Below, piece after piece: positions 1 through 8,371 of a stretch of 64,000 nucleotides of DNA. The notes beneath the pieces are model-generated. The model saw nothing but the letters and a program-made list of their open reading frames with translations. It ran no database searches and was not told the origin of the DNA. Source of the stretch: Desulfatibacillum alkenivorans DSM 16219 (GTDB taxonomy: Bacteria; Desulfobacterota; Desulfobacteria; Desulfobacterales; Desulfatibacillaceae). Within the stretch, counting starts at the first letter, position 1. Each line of letters begins with the position of its first letter. Location: contig NZ_FQZU01000035.1 in NCBI RefSeq assembly GCF_900142135.1, forward strand, positions 1 through 64,000. Reading direction: 5' to 3'. The position numbers and the translations under genes are program-made.

Positions 1-77
1 GGATCGGACAGGTCTTGGCTTGGTGCGGAAAAACGATCTTCTCGGCTCTTCGTCGGATAAATGGCTTCTTGCGACAT
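1..77 (-). CDS. N-terminal fragment of an unidentified protein, cut by the window edge
   Basis: An ATG at 75-77 on the minus strand is preceded by a good ribosome binding site (AAAGGAG, about 6 nt upstream). The frame stays open to the window edge and encodes a hydrophilic N-terminus starting MSQEAIYPTKSREDR. Only 25 residues are visible, which is too few to identify the protein. It lies 75 bp downstream of the small membrane protein gene at 153-440 and in the same orientation, so the two may be co-transcribed. Confidence 0.5.
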   Translation of the reverse strand, partial: MSQEAIYPTKSREDRFSAPSQDLSD

Positions 78-152
78 GGAATCTCCTTTCAAAAGATGGA
101 AATTCTTATGCCACATCCCGATTAACCCGTGAAGATGCGGTTGTTTAGACGG

Positions 153-440
153 TTACGTTTGGGTTACGCCAAGCTCTTTGGACATCTGTTTTAAATGCTC
201 TCGGGAGATCTTGTAGCTTTTTATCTGGCCTTCGTCATATTGGACGATTACAACCTTTGAAATATCGATATTTTCGTTTTTAGCATGCACTATCATTTCG
301 CCCTGAAAACCAAACAAAATAATAGCAGCAGCAACAACCAGACATCCCCCCCTTGATAAAACCCATTTCCGACTGGAAACGGTCCATCTGATAAATTGAT
401 TTTTCAAAAAATGATAAAGAAGGCCCCTTGCTGATTCCAT
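153..440 (-). CDS. small membrane-anchored protein of unknown function
   Basis: A 95-residue protein with one hydrophobic segment (about residues 33-52), which could be an uncleaved signal anchor or a signal peptide. A short polar C-terminal part follows (KNENIDISKVVIVQYDEGQ and onward). The start at 438-440 is preferred over the ATG at 485 because GGAGGGG lies just upstream of it. An overlapping 71-residue frame (280-495) has no better support. I recognise no family. It points towards the truncated gene at the left edge of the window. Confidence 0.4.
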   Translation of the reverse strand: MESARGLLYHFLKNQFIRWTVSSRKWVLSRGGCLVVAAAIILFGFQGEMIVHAKNENIDISKVVIVQYDEGQIKSYKISREHLKQMSKELGVTQT

Positions 441-707
441 CCATCCCCTCCGCAAAAAATATTTTATACGGTTTAGATAATGCATTTTTAAACATTAAAC
501 AACCATGTATCCATAGGATTCAATTAAAAGAGGCTCATCTGTTGAGTATTTGTTATGAAAGTACGTGTGTAGGCCCCGTTGAGGATGCGTGGGGATGCGG
601 CTTTGTCGGGCAGCCCGAAATATCAAGGGCAAAGCCCCTGGATTTCAGATAGAGGCGGTCAAGAATGACGGATTTCCGATGGAGACATTCAGAAATGTCA
701 GCAAGCG

Positions 708-732
708 GCGCCCCTGCGTGATGCAGGGGCGC
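708..732. terminator. short perfect hairpin in the 441-953 intergenic region
   Basis: Ten-base arms GCGCCCCTGC and GCAGGGGCGC enclose a 5-nt loop. No T-tract follows, so it is either a weak terminator or simply an inverted repeat. The rest of 441-760 shows no convincing gene. Confidence 0.35.
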
Positions 733-760
733 TTGAGAATTACATACTTGTCTACTCTTT

Positions 761-823
761 TGCGCGGAGCGCATTTTAAAAAGTTTTTGCCCCTCTTTTT
801 TCAAAAAGAGGGCCGCCGGAGGC
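761..823 (+). repeat. dispersed GCCGCCGGAGGC repeat, copy 1
   Basis: This begins with a TGCGCGGAGCGC-like block, passes through AT-rich AAAGTTTTT and a CTCTTTTTTCAAAAAGAG hairpin, and ends in GGCCGCCGGAGGC. The same architecture recurs at 4416-4480, 34909-34972 (inverted), 36564-36628 and 55536-55600 (inverted). It runs straight into the 30-bp tandem array. Confidence 0.7.
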
Positions 824-918
824 AGGCAGTTCTCGCAGTTATCTGCCAGAGGCAGGCAGTTCTCGCAGTTAACCGCCGGAGGCAGGCAGTTCTTGCAGTT
901 AACCGCCGGAGGCAGGCA
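811..918. repeat. 30-bp tandem repeat, about 3.5 units
   Basis: Units start at 811, 841, 871 and 901 with exact 30-bp spacing. The shared core is CCGGAGGCAGGCAGTTCTCG followed by CAGTTAACCG, with a few substitutions; the last unit is truncated. The repeated core contains the 3' end of the adjacent dispersed repeat (CCGGAGGC), so the array probably arose by slippage on that element. It lies immediately downstream of the acyl-CoA ligase stop codon. There are no unique spacers, so it is not a CRISPR array. Confidence 0.85.
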
Positions 919-953
919 ACTTTATTTTTTGCAGTTCAGCAGTTTAGGCTTTT

Positions 954-2615
954 TTATTTTGACTTGGCCAGTTCCTCGTCCCTGAGGACTTTTCGCAGGA
1001 TTTTGCCTACGGCGGACTTGGGCAGTTCGTCCCGGAACTCGATGATTTTCGGCACCTTGTAGATGGCCAGTTTGGTTTTGCAAAAATCGATGACGTCCTG
1101 GGCGCGCAGGTCTTCGCCGGGGCGGATTACCACGTAGGCCTTGACCGTTTCGCCCCTGTAGGCGTCGGGTACGCCGATGGTTACGGCGTCGATGATTTTA
1201 GGATGCTGATACAAGACCTCGTCAATGTCCCGGGGGTAGATATTATACCCGCCGGCGATGATCATGTCCTTTTTGCGGTCCACGATGTAAAAATAGCCCT
1301 CCTCATCCATAGTGGCGATGTCGCCCGTGTAGAGCCAGCCGTCCCGGAGCGCTTCGGCGGTCTTTTCCGGGTTGTCCCAATATTCCTTCATAACCAGGGG
1401 GCCCTTGACGGTGAGTTCGCCCGGTTCTCCCTGGGGGACTTCCTTGTCGCCGGTATCGATGTCCATGAGGCGCACGTCCATGCCGGGAAAGGGCACCCCG
1501 ATGGAGCCCGGCTTTTTAAGGCCCATAACCGGATTGGCGATGCCCAGCGACGTGGTTTCGCTCATGCCCCAGCCCTCGCTGTAGGCGATGCCCAGGTCGT
1601 TCACCTGGTCGATCAACTCCACGGGGATGGGGCCGCCGCCGCTGTTGAGCATGTCCAGCTTTTTGGCGATTTCAATTTCCGCCGCCTTGGGATGATTTAC
1701 GATGGCGTTTATCATGGTTGGGACGGCAGGCAGGAACACGCTGTTTTCCACTTTGGACAGCAGGTCTATGAGGGGATCGATTTCAAACCGGGGCACCAGA
1801 ATCATGGTGGCGCAGTTCAAGACCGCCCAGTTGAGGCATACAATGTTGGCGTAGACATGGAAGAAGGGCAGTACGCACACCACAGAACGCTGTTCCGGGG
1901 TTTTATACATTTGAGAGGCGGATCCCCACAAAAAGCAGCTATAAGCGGCTGTGACCATATTGGCGTGGGTGAGCACCGCGCCTTTGGGAATGCCCGTGGT
2001 GCCGCCTGTAAACTGGATCATGGCCGGATCCGCCGGCGTGATTTCCACCTTGGGCTTTTTTTCGCTTTTGGATTCGTTGAGCAACGTGGAAAAATGACGC
2101 CATCCCGGTTCCATCTGCAGGCTTTCCGGGGTGCTGACCTCCGATCCTTCCAAAAAGTCGAAGACCGAAGTGGCGATGATGCGGGGGATGGGCGCCATTT
2201 TGACCACTTCCTTCACGTTGGGAATGACCATGTCAAAGGTGACGAAGGTGGTTATCCCGGTCTGCTTGACCAAAGCCGTCAACTCGTCCGGGGTATACAG
2301 CGGGTTGAAATTCACCACAATGGCGCCCAGGGACAAAGCCGCATAATAGGCGATAATGTATTGGGGGATGTTGGGAAGATGAAGCCCCACCCGGTCTCCC
2401 TTTTTGACGCCGATATCAGCCAGGGCGTTGGCCAGCTTCAGAGACATGATCCTCAGATCCCAAAAACTGATTTTGGATCCGTAATAATCGATTGCCGGCT
2501 TGTCCGGCAAAGCGTTGGCGGGAATGTCCAGCAGGCCGTTGACCGGAACCTTGGGGAAGCGATAGCTGGTCTGGACGCTATAATCGTAATGCTGATGCCA
2601 AATTCTTTCTTCCAT
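954..2615 (-). CDS. fadD: long-chain fatty-acid-CoA ligase (AMP-forming)
   Basis: The 553-residue protein belongs to the AMP-forming acyl-CoA synthetase family, which activates a carboxylic acid through an acyl-adenylate to its CoA thioester. The adenylate-forming motif GGTTGIPKG is at residues 204-212, and YSEGWGMSETTS, GWLYTGD and DRKKDMIIAGGYNIYP follow in the expected order. A lysine near the C-terminus (KSAVGKILRK) matches the catalytic lysine of the mobile domain. Length is normal for FadD-type ligases. The ATG at 2613-2615 has a strong AGGAGGT upstream. It is monocistronic as far as can be seen. Substrate length cannot be read from the sequence; the long-chain call is by resemblance. 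Confidence 0.9.
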   Translation of the reverse strand: MEERIWHQHYDYSVQTSYRFPKVPVNGLLDIPANALPDKPAIDYYGSKISFWDLRIMSLKLANALADIGVKKGDRVGLHLPNIPQYIIAYYAALSLGAIVVNFNPLYTPDELTALVKQTGITTFVTFDMVIPNVKEVVKMAPIPRIIATSVFDFLEGSEVSTPESLQMEPGWRHFSTLLNESKSEKKPKVEITPADPAMIQFTGGTTGIPKGAVLTHANMVTAAYSCFLWGSASQMYKTPEQRSVVCVLPFFHVYANIVCLNWAVLNCATMILVPRFEIDPLIDLLSKVENSVFLPAVPTMINAIVNHPKAAEIEIAKKLDMLNSGGGPIPVELIDQVNDLGIAYSEGWGMSETTSLGIANPVMGLKKPGSIGVPFPGMDVRLMDIDTGDKEVPQGEPGELTVKGPLVMKEYWDNPEKTAEALRDGWLYTGDIATMDEEGYFYIVDRKKDMIIAGGYNIYPRDIDEVLYQHPKIIDAVTIGVPDAYRGETVKAYVVIRPGEDLRAQDVIDFCKTKLAIYKVPKIIEFRDELPKSAVGKILRKVLRDEELAKSK

Positions 2616-3040
2616 TTCCTACCTCCTGGCTTTGCGGTGAGTCCCTGGAAGCAAGTCCCGGGATATTGCTGTGAATATTATTGGAAAAGACTTTAATTCA
2701 GGTAGTTGGGTGCATAAATGGAAATGCGTGGTTGAAATTCAGCCCCATGGAAATGATGGGACGAATTATACGCGAAATCCCTAAAAAAGGTCAAGTTCTA
2801 ATACATATTGTATAGCGACGCTACATGTTTAATATTCCGAATTGTATTCGTTTTCAGTTCCAGTTTCACAGGATTGAAAATAGATCGCTCTAATGGTTCC
2901 CAGGAATTGGCGGGGATGGGCGATTTCTCGGCTAAGCCTCTAATGCCTTGAATCGCGGCTGGGAGCATGCTAATTAGTCCTAAAACACCAAAGCGCAACG
3001 TTTTCACTGGCGCCCACGCAAAAGAAAGCGGAAAATCACA
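2616..3040. other. intergenic region between divergent fadD and pldA
   Basis: This 425-bp stretch must hold the promoters of fadD (leftward) and pldA (rightward). A minus-strand frame of 69 codons (2798-3007) begins with GTG and lacks a ribosome binding site, so I do not call it a gene. I see no clear operator or structured RNA. Confidence 0.4.
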
Positions 3041-4339
3041 ATGAAAATCAACGGTTTTAAGGCTATCCTCATCGCCTTTTTAGCCCTGTGTCTTACAACT
3101 CCAGCATGGGGAACGATAAAAAAACAAACCCTGGATTTTGTCCTGGCGCCGCCCAGCAGTGAGGTGCAGGCCGGGGGGACGACGCGGTTTTATCTGTACG
3201 TGCATAATCCCGAAGACAGGGAGATGCAATTTCAGGGCAGGCCGGTTTTGAAATTCAGCCTGGGGGAATGGCCGGAAAACAAAACGCTGGAGGGGCGCCT
3301 GGCTTCTCCCCAATCCGGGGAGGCCGTCGCTATACCCGCCCAGGGCTTTAAAAAGCTGGCATACGACGTGGTTTTTCCCACGGATTTTTCGGGCCTGGCT
3401 GTTTTTAAAGTGGACGCTTATCACGCGCCGCCCCTGATGTTTGAAGTGGAGGAGGCCGTACCGGATCAGGCTCAACTGTTCACGGCAAAAGAGCCGGAAA
3501 TCAAGGTGGAAAAAGAGGGCGCTGAACAGGAAAACGGCGGAGATTTGACTCCGGCTTCTGAAGAAGGAGAGGGCGGCAAGGAAGTTTCGGTGGAAAGCCT
3601 GTTCGCTCAATATCAGCCCTATCTGACCAACCTGGCGCCCTACGAGCCCATGTATTTCCTGGTGGGCGCCGACCCCGAGGACAGCAAGTTCCAGTTCAGC
3701 TTCCGGTATCGCTTTTTCAAGCCTGAAGACGAATTCACACAAAAACACCCCTGGCTGGCCGGCCTGCATTTCGCCTACACCCAGACCTCTTTCTGGGATC
3801 TGCAGTCGGAATCCGCCCCCTTTAAAGACACCAGCTACAAACCGGAATTCTTCTATGCTTCCGGCAACTTAAAAACCCGCCCCGCCTGGATGCACGGCCT
3901 GTTTTACCAAGCCGGATTTCAGCATGAGTCAAACGGCCGGGATGAAGAAGCCTCCCGCAGCACCAACTTCCTGTACATTCGCCCCGGTTTTGCTGCAATA
4001 CACAAAAGAACCAAACTGGGCTTTAGCGCGTCCTCCAAAATTTGGGCGTATATAAACAACGAAGATGAAACCAACCCGGATCTGGCGAGCTATCGCGGCT
4101 ATTTCGACATCGACCTGAAAGTGGGCAAGGCTGACGGCCTTGTGCTGGGGACCAACTTCCGCCTGGCTCATGAAGGCGCCTCCGTCCAGGCGGACCTGAC
4201 CTATCCCCTGCATAACCTGATCTGGAAGCACCTGAACCTGTGCCTGCAAGCCCAATACGTCAACTCCCTGGCGGAAAGCCTGCTTCATTATGACGAAAGA
4301 ACCGAAGCCTTCCGCATCGGCTTCGCCATGGTGCGCTAA
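3041..4339 (+). CDS. pldA: outer-membrane phospholipase A (PldA/OMPLA family) with an extra N-terminal domain
   Basis: The enzyme hydrolyses acyl ester bonds of phospholipids in the outer membrane. A signal peptide covers residues 1-24. The C-terminal half (about 200-432) carries the OMPLA active-site signature QHESNGR and SRSTNFLYIRP, giving His295, Ser297 and Asn309 with the same spacing as the His142/Ser144/Asn156 triad of E. coli PldA. Residues 25-180 are additional: a beta-rich region followed by a Glu-rich linker. Such an N-terminal part is absent from E. coli PldA (about 290 residues). The protein ends in Arg rather than the usual terminal aromatic residue of barrels. It is monocistronic and ends at a strong hairpin. 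Confidence 0.87.
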   Translation: MKINGFKAILIAFLALCLTTPAWGTIKKQTLDFVLAPPSSEVQAGGTTRFYLYVHNPEDREMQFQGRPVLKFSLGEWPENKTLEGRLASPQSGEAVAIPAQGFKKLAYDVVFPTDFSGLAVFKVDAYHAPPLMFEVEEAVPDQAQLFTAKEPEIKVEKEGAEQENGGDLTPASEEGEGGKEVSVESLFAQYQPYLTNLAPYEPMYFLVGADPEDSKFQFSFRYRFFKPEDEFTQKHPWLAGLHFAYTQTSFWDLQSESAPFKDTSYKPEFFYASGNLKTRPAWMHGLFYQAGFQHESNGRDEEASRSTNFLYIRPGFAAIHKRTKLGFSASSKIWAYINNEDETNPDLASYRGYFDIDLKVGKADGLVLGTNFRLAHEGASVQADLTYPLHNLIWKHLNLCLQAQYVNSLAESLLHYDERTEAFRIGFAMVR

Positions 4340-4379
4340 AGAAGACCCGAGTGGCTTTAACAGATTTGTTTTATAAGCA

Positions 4380-4418
4380 AATAGCGGATCAAGTTTGGCT
4401 TGATCCGCTATTCTCTTT
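4380..4418 (+). terminator. intrinsic terminator of pldA
   Basis: Perfect 14-bp arms (AATAGCGGATCAAG and its complement at 4399-4412) enclose a 5-nt loop and are followed by CTCTTTT. It lies 40 bp after the pldA stop. Confidence 0.8.
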
Positions 4419-4480
4419 TGCGCAAAGCGCCATTTACAGGTTTTGATCAAATGTTTTCAAAAGTTTGCCGCCGGAGGCGT
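4416..4480 (+). repeat. dispersed GCCGCCGGAGGC repeat, copy 2
   Basis: This contains TGCGCAAAGCGCCATTTA, TTTTGATCAAA, TTTTCAAAAGTTTGCCGCCG and GAGGCG in the family order. It sits between the pldA terminator and the stop codon of the convergent short-chain dehydrogenase gene. Confidence 0.75.
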
Positions 4481-4490
4481 TTTTTAGTCT

Positions 4491-5312
4491 TCATCCTTTT
4501 TGGGCGTGTTGTCGGACCATCAGATCAGTAACCCAATTGCTGATCCGGCCGGGGAAAAATTTAACCAAGTAATAGGACATCTTGGCCATCAGGCCGGTGA
4601 TGACCACAAACCGGTTTTTCTCGATTCCCCGGACAATGTCCCGGGCCACTTTTTCCAACGGCTCGATGCCGGCCATGAGCTTGACGGCCCGGTATTCCTT
4701 GGGCAGGGTTTTCAGTTCCTCCTCCACCATGGCCGTGTAAACTTCCGGCGGGCAGACCAGGGTCAGGCCCACGCCTTTGGTTTTAAGCTCCGGCCGCAGG
4801 CATTTTGCAAAGCCCACGGCGGCGAATTTGGAGGTTCCGTAGGCGGTGTAGCCCGGCAGGGCCGCCATGCCTGCCAAGGAGGCTACAATAACCAAATGCC
4901 CCTGATTTTGTTGCAGATAGGGCAGGGCGGCGGCGGTCATATTACGGACGCCGTAGACGTTGGTCCGCATAACCTGGTCAAACACCTCAAAGGGAGTGTT
5001 TTCAAAATAATTTCCAAACCCCTTGCCCGCGTTGGAGATGACCACGTCCGGCGCTCCTGCGGTTTCCACGGCTTTCTTTACGGCCTGTTCCACGTTTTTC
5101 GGATCGGTCACGTCCATTGTGTGGATTTCCACCTTTTGGGACAGGGCCTTGCGGTAGTTCAGGAGTAGGCTGCGGGCCTTTTCCAATTTTTCGGGATTTC
5201 TGGCAAACAGGACGATGTGGCAGCCTTTAGAGGCCAGCAAGCGGGCGGTTTCCAGGCCGATTCCTGAGGAGCCGCCTGTGATAAAGGCTGTCTTGCCGTG
5301 GAGATCTTTCAT
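4491..5312 (-). CDS. short-chain dehydrogenase/reductase, resembling 3-ketodihydrosphingosine reductases
   Basis: A 273-residue classical SDR. The NAD(P)-binding TGGSSGIG is at residues 12-19, NAG at 94-96, Ser145, and the catalytic YGTSK with Tyr158 and Lys162. An Arg after the second strand (FARNPEKL) suggests NADPH preference. The N-terminal half reads like the ketosphinganine-reductase branch of SDRs, which act on long-chain keto lipids; this subfamily call is tentative. The C-terminus has a hydrophobic stretch (YYLVKFFPG) that could contact membrane. Of two close ATGs, 5312 has the better-spaced AGGAAGGA. It starts 12 bp after the glycyl radical enzyme stop and is the last gene of that operon, suggesting that it reduces or oxidises a substrate or product of the radical enzyme. 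Confidence 0.8.
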   Translation of the reverse strand: MKDLHGKTAFITGGSSGIGLETARLLASKGCHIVLFARNPEKLEKARSLLLNYRKALSQKVEIHTMDVTDPKNVEQAVKKAVETAGAPDVVISNAGKGFGNYFENTPFEVFDQVMRTNVYGVRNMTAAALPYLQQNQGHLVIVASLAGMAALPGYTAYGTSKFAAVGFAKCLRPELKTKGVGLTLVCPPEVYTAMVEEELKTLPKEYRAVKLMAGIEPLEKVARDIVRGIEKNRFVVITGLMAKMSYYLVKFFPGRISNWVTDLMVRQHAQKG

Positions 5313-5324
5313 CAGCATTCCTTC

Positions 5325-8300
5325 CTACAGCCCGTATTGGGCCCTTTCGATCAATTCCAGTTGCATGTCCCGGTTCAGGGTGATGAAATAGGCGTTATAT
5401 CCGGAAATCCGCACAAGAAGATTGCGGTAATTCTCAGGATTGGCCATGGCGTCCTTAAGCGTTTCCGAGGTGACGGCGTTTAATTGCATTTGCATGCCGC
5501 CCAGATCGAAATAGGTTTTAACATACGAGAACATGTTGTCCACCGTCTGTTCGTGGGTATCGTTAGGTCCGGGCACTATTTTGACGTTAAACGCAATGTT
5601 GTTTGTAATGTATTTGGGCGAAAGCCTCGCCACGTCCCGGATGTTGTCCAGCAGGTTGGGCGAGGCGATGGGCTGAGGCGTAAGCCCCGGGGTGAAGGGC
5701 TTGCCTTCCAGTTTGCCCGAGGGCAGGGCGCCGCTTAATGTGCCGTATATCACGTGGTTGGACATGGACCAGAACCCCACGGTGTATTTGCCGCCCCGGT
5801 AGTTGGTATGGGTTCCGTAATGATCATGGGCGAACTTGGCGACCCGGTTGGCCATTTCCACGGCTTCCTCGCTGCCCGAACCGAACAAAGGAACCTTGTG
5901 GGTGATCAGGGCGTGAAGCGCCGGCTCCGACTGAAAATTATCGGCCACGGCCTTTTTCAGGTCGGCGAAGCTGACGGATTTGTCATCATACACCAGCTTT
6001 TTGATGGCCATGAGAGAGTCTGTCACGTCGGCCAGGCCGATGCAGGCGGCGCCGGAGCTATTGTACCGCGCCCCTCCGTGGGTGACGTCCGTGGCTGTGC
6101 TGATGCAGTCGTCAATGAGCGAGGACAGGAACGGGGTGGGGCGGATGGCTTGGTGGGCCAGCCCCATAAGGTTGTTGTATTCCACGGATTGATCGATCAG
6201 GAAGGCGAACTGCTCGGTGAAAGCCTCGAAAAAATCGTCAAAGGTTTTGAAGGCGCCTTGCGCGGGTTCGCCGGTCTCCGGCCCCAGCCGCCAGTTCATA
6301 AGCGGATGAAGTCCGTTGTTAAGCGCCATTTCCAACGCGGCCACCATGTTCATCATCTGGAAATTGGTGTGGCCGATATGCCTGCCCGATAGGGTGGGCT
6401 CCACGCAGCCGGTGGCGGACCAGTTGTTCAGGTCCTCCTGGGCGTAATTGAATTCCTTTAGGGACTCAATCACGGCCTGGTCGCTGTGGAGTGAGGGCGT
6501 GGCCGCCGTGATGAGGTTGACCTCGCACAAGCGCTTGAGATAGGCGTCGCTGTTCTTCTCCCTGTTATACCGGGCGTTTACGTTGGGATCCCGAATGCCC
6601 AGCATTTCCGTGACTTTCAGGAAAATGTAGGTCATGTCGTTCACCGCGTCCTCTCCTTCGGGAGTGACGCCGCCCAGGGTGATGGCCTGATCCGAGGAGC
6701 TTCCGCCGAAATACCAGTTGGCCAGGTCCGGGGTCAGGGGCAGATGGTCGGTGCAGCGCATAAACAAGCACCCCACAAGCTCGATGGCGTGTTTGATGTA
6801 GGCTTTCCGCTCCTTTTCATCGGAGATTTTTTCCAGATCCGCTTCGTAATAAGGCTGCAGCCATTGATCCAGGCGGCCCATGGACAGCCCGGCGTTGGTG
6901 TTTTCCATGTGCATGCCGACCCATGTAATCCACACGGCGTTGACGGCTTCGTCCAGGTTTCGGGCCGGATTTTCGATCACTTGGGCGCAGGCCTGGGCGA
7001 TTGTTTCCAACTCGGCCTTGCGTTTGGGATCGGTTTCCCGTCGAGCCTCTTCGGCCGCCTGGGCCGACAGTTTTTTGGAGTAGACGATCATGCCCTCCAT
7101 GGAGTGGATCATGCCTTCCAGCAGACCCTTTTCGCGCTCCGACAAGCCTTCCCGGCTCAGCTTCCCTTTGATTTCGGCTATGACGCCGGACGCGCCCATG
7201 GACAGGATTTTGGGGAAGTCCGGAATGGTATGGGAGAGAGCGGCCTGTTTGAAGATGAAGTAGACGGCGTAGCGTTCGTCAATGGCTTGGCACAAGGGTG
7301 ATTGGTAATTATACCTCACCCATTCCTTGAAGTTTCTATGGATAAAATATGGAAATACTTCGTGATGAAGCAGCCTGACCGTATCTTCCGAAACATCGTA
7401 GGGATTCAAGGAACGATGGGGAACCGTGTATAATTCCCCCCAGAGCATGGCGCCATGGGCGTCGGGATACACGATCACCCCGACCTCCTTGGTGGTGGAG
7501 GTTCCGGCCAGAAGATCGTCCTTGCGGATGATGGGCTTGCGGTTTTCCATGAGGTGCTTGAATGCCAGGCCCTGGCGCAATTCGGGTATCCAATCATTAC
7601 CCGAAGCGTCTTTTTCAAACCCGTGCTCCTTGAACCAGTCAGTCAGGATTTTCGGCCGCTCCGGGCAAATCTCCCCTTTTTGGGTAAAGTGGATGTCCAG
7701 AAATTTTGCCAGCCTGGGAAAATCGCTCAGGGAATATTGGGAGAGATACGGATCATCCAAAAATCGCACCCCAGGGTCCACCTTTTTTCCCTTTATTCGA
7801 TGGTTTTTTCTATCCAACAAGGCTTGGCTCAACTCCGGCTTGGAGTCAGGAACAAGCTCTTTGGCTTGTTTGGCCGAAGCCTGTTTTTCCTTTTCAAGGA
7901 GCTTGTATGCTTTCTTTTTTAATAGTAAATTAAGATAGAAAAACAACAAGTTAAGATATGTCTGGTTGCCCTGGGTCCGGAGTTCGCTTTTCAACAGCAT
8001 GAAAATCTGCTCCGTGGGCGTGCTTCCCAGGAGTTTGCGCACGGTCTTGTCATCCCGAAAGATCAGGGAGATGTCGCAGGGATCGGGCGCGATGGACGGG
8101 ACAAAGGCCTTGCCGTCCTTAAAGACGATGGAGGCGTTCAGGCTGTTGTTTTCCGTACGCAGGTTGGCGCTGAAATTCATCCACCCGTCCACGCTTTTAA
8201 GATACTTGTTCAAACCCGGCCGGAGGTTGAAATTCAAGGCCATGAGCCTGAGCAGGTTTTTAATGAGCAGGTTGGTGAAGGAAAACCCTGGTTTTGATGA

Positions 8301-8330
8301 CGAACCATTGGATTGGAATTGAAACAGCAT
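5325..8330 (-). CDS. glycyl radical enzyme of the dehydratase/lyase type with an N-terminal SCP2-like lipid-binding domain
   Basis: The 1001-residue protein is about 150-200 residues longer than usual glycyl radical enzymes. The catalytic core from about residue 185 has the thiyl-radical loop ATGCVEPTLSGR (Cys642, Glu644), GGARYNSSG at 752-760 and the glycyl radical motif VRISGYNAYF with Gly977. The GCVEP loop is that of glycerol/propanediol dehydratase and choline lyase enzymes, not the Cys-Cys of pyruvate formate-lyase. Residues about 35-140 look like an SCP2 sterol-carrier fold: a Trp-containing strand, FKDGKAF, a PDPCDISLIF strand and a hydrophobic helix. A basic linker (140-180) follows. 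GGAGGA precedes the ATG. It lies between its activase (41-bp gap) and an SDR. The substrate is unknown; I infer a hydrophobic one. Confidence 0.85.
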   Translation of the reverse strand: MLFQFQSNGSSSKPGFSFTNLLIKNLLRLMALNFNLRPGLNKYLKSVDGWMNFSANLRTENNSLNASIVFKDGKAFVPSIAPDPCDISLIFRDDKTVRKLLGSTPTEQIFMLLKSELRTQGNQTYLNLLFFYLNLLLKKKAYKLLEKEKQASAKQAKELVPDSKPELSQALLDRKNHRIKGKKVDPGVRFLDDPYLSQYSLSDFPRLAKFLDIHFTQKGEICPERPKILTDWFKEHGFEKDASGNDWIPELRQGLAFKHLMENRKPIIRKDDLLAGTSTTKEVGVIVYPDAHGAMLWGELYTVPHRSLNPYDVSEDTVRLLHHEVFPYFIHRNFKEWVRYNYQSPLCQAIDERYAVYFIFKQAALSHTIPDFPKILSMGASGVIAEIKGKLSREGLSEREKGLLEGMIHSMEGMIVYSKKLSAQAAEEARRETDPKRKAELETIAQACAQVIENPARNLDEAVNAVWITWVGMHMENTNAGLSMGRLDQWLQPYYEADLEKISDEKERKAYIKHAIELVGCLFMRCTDHLPLTPDLANWYFGGSSSDQAITLGGVTPEGEDAVNDMTYIFLKVTEMLGIRDPNVNARYNREKNSDAYLKRLCEVNLITAATPSLHSDQAVIESLKEFNYAQEDLNNWSATGCVEPTLSGRHIGHTNFQMMNMVAALEMALNNGLHPLMNWRLGPETGEPAQGAFKTFDDFFEAFTEQFAFLIDQSVEYNNLMGLAHQAIRPTPFLSSLIDDCISTATDVTHGGARYNSSGAACIGLADVTDSLMAIKKLVYDDKSVSFADLKKAVADNFQSEPALHALITHKVPLFGSGSEEAVEMANRVAKFAHDHYGTHTNYRGGKYTVGFWSMSNHVIYGTLSGALPSGKLEGKPFTPGLTPQPIASPNLLDNIRDVARLSPKYITNNIAFNVKIVPGPNDTHEQTVDNMFSYVKTYFDLGGMQMQLNAVTSETLKDAMANPENYRNLLVRISGYNAYFITLNRDMQLELIERAQYGL

Positions 8331-8371
8331 GGCTATCTTCCTCCATGGGCCGGAGAGGCCCGGATAGGGCG

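Noticed and set aside
811-918. CRISPR array
   Set aside because: The 30-bp units are directly adjacent without unique spacers, and no cas gene is in the window.
1203-2696. Long plus-strand open frame of 497 codons opposite fadD
   Set aside because: It is antisense to a clear acyl-CoA ligase, has no ribosome binding site and its His/Gly-rich composition is the usual shadow of a GC-rich gene.
2798-3007. 69-codon minus-strand frame between fadD and pldA
   Set aside because: It starts with GTG without a ribosome binding site and has no similarity I can recognise.
5325-8330. Alkylsuccinate or benzylsuccinate synthase (fumarate-adding enzyme)
   Set aside because: The thiyl loop GCVEP and the core motifs fit the dehydratase/lyase group, and no small subunits or adjacent mutase and ligase genes of an ass or bss operon are present.
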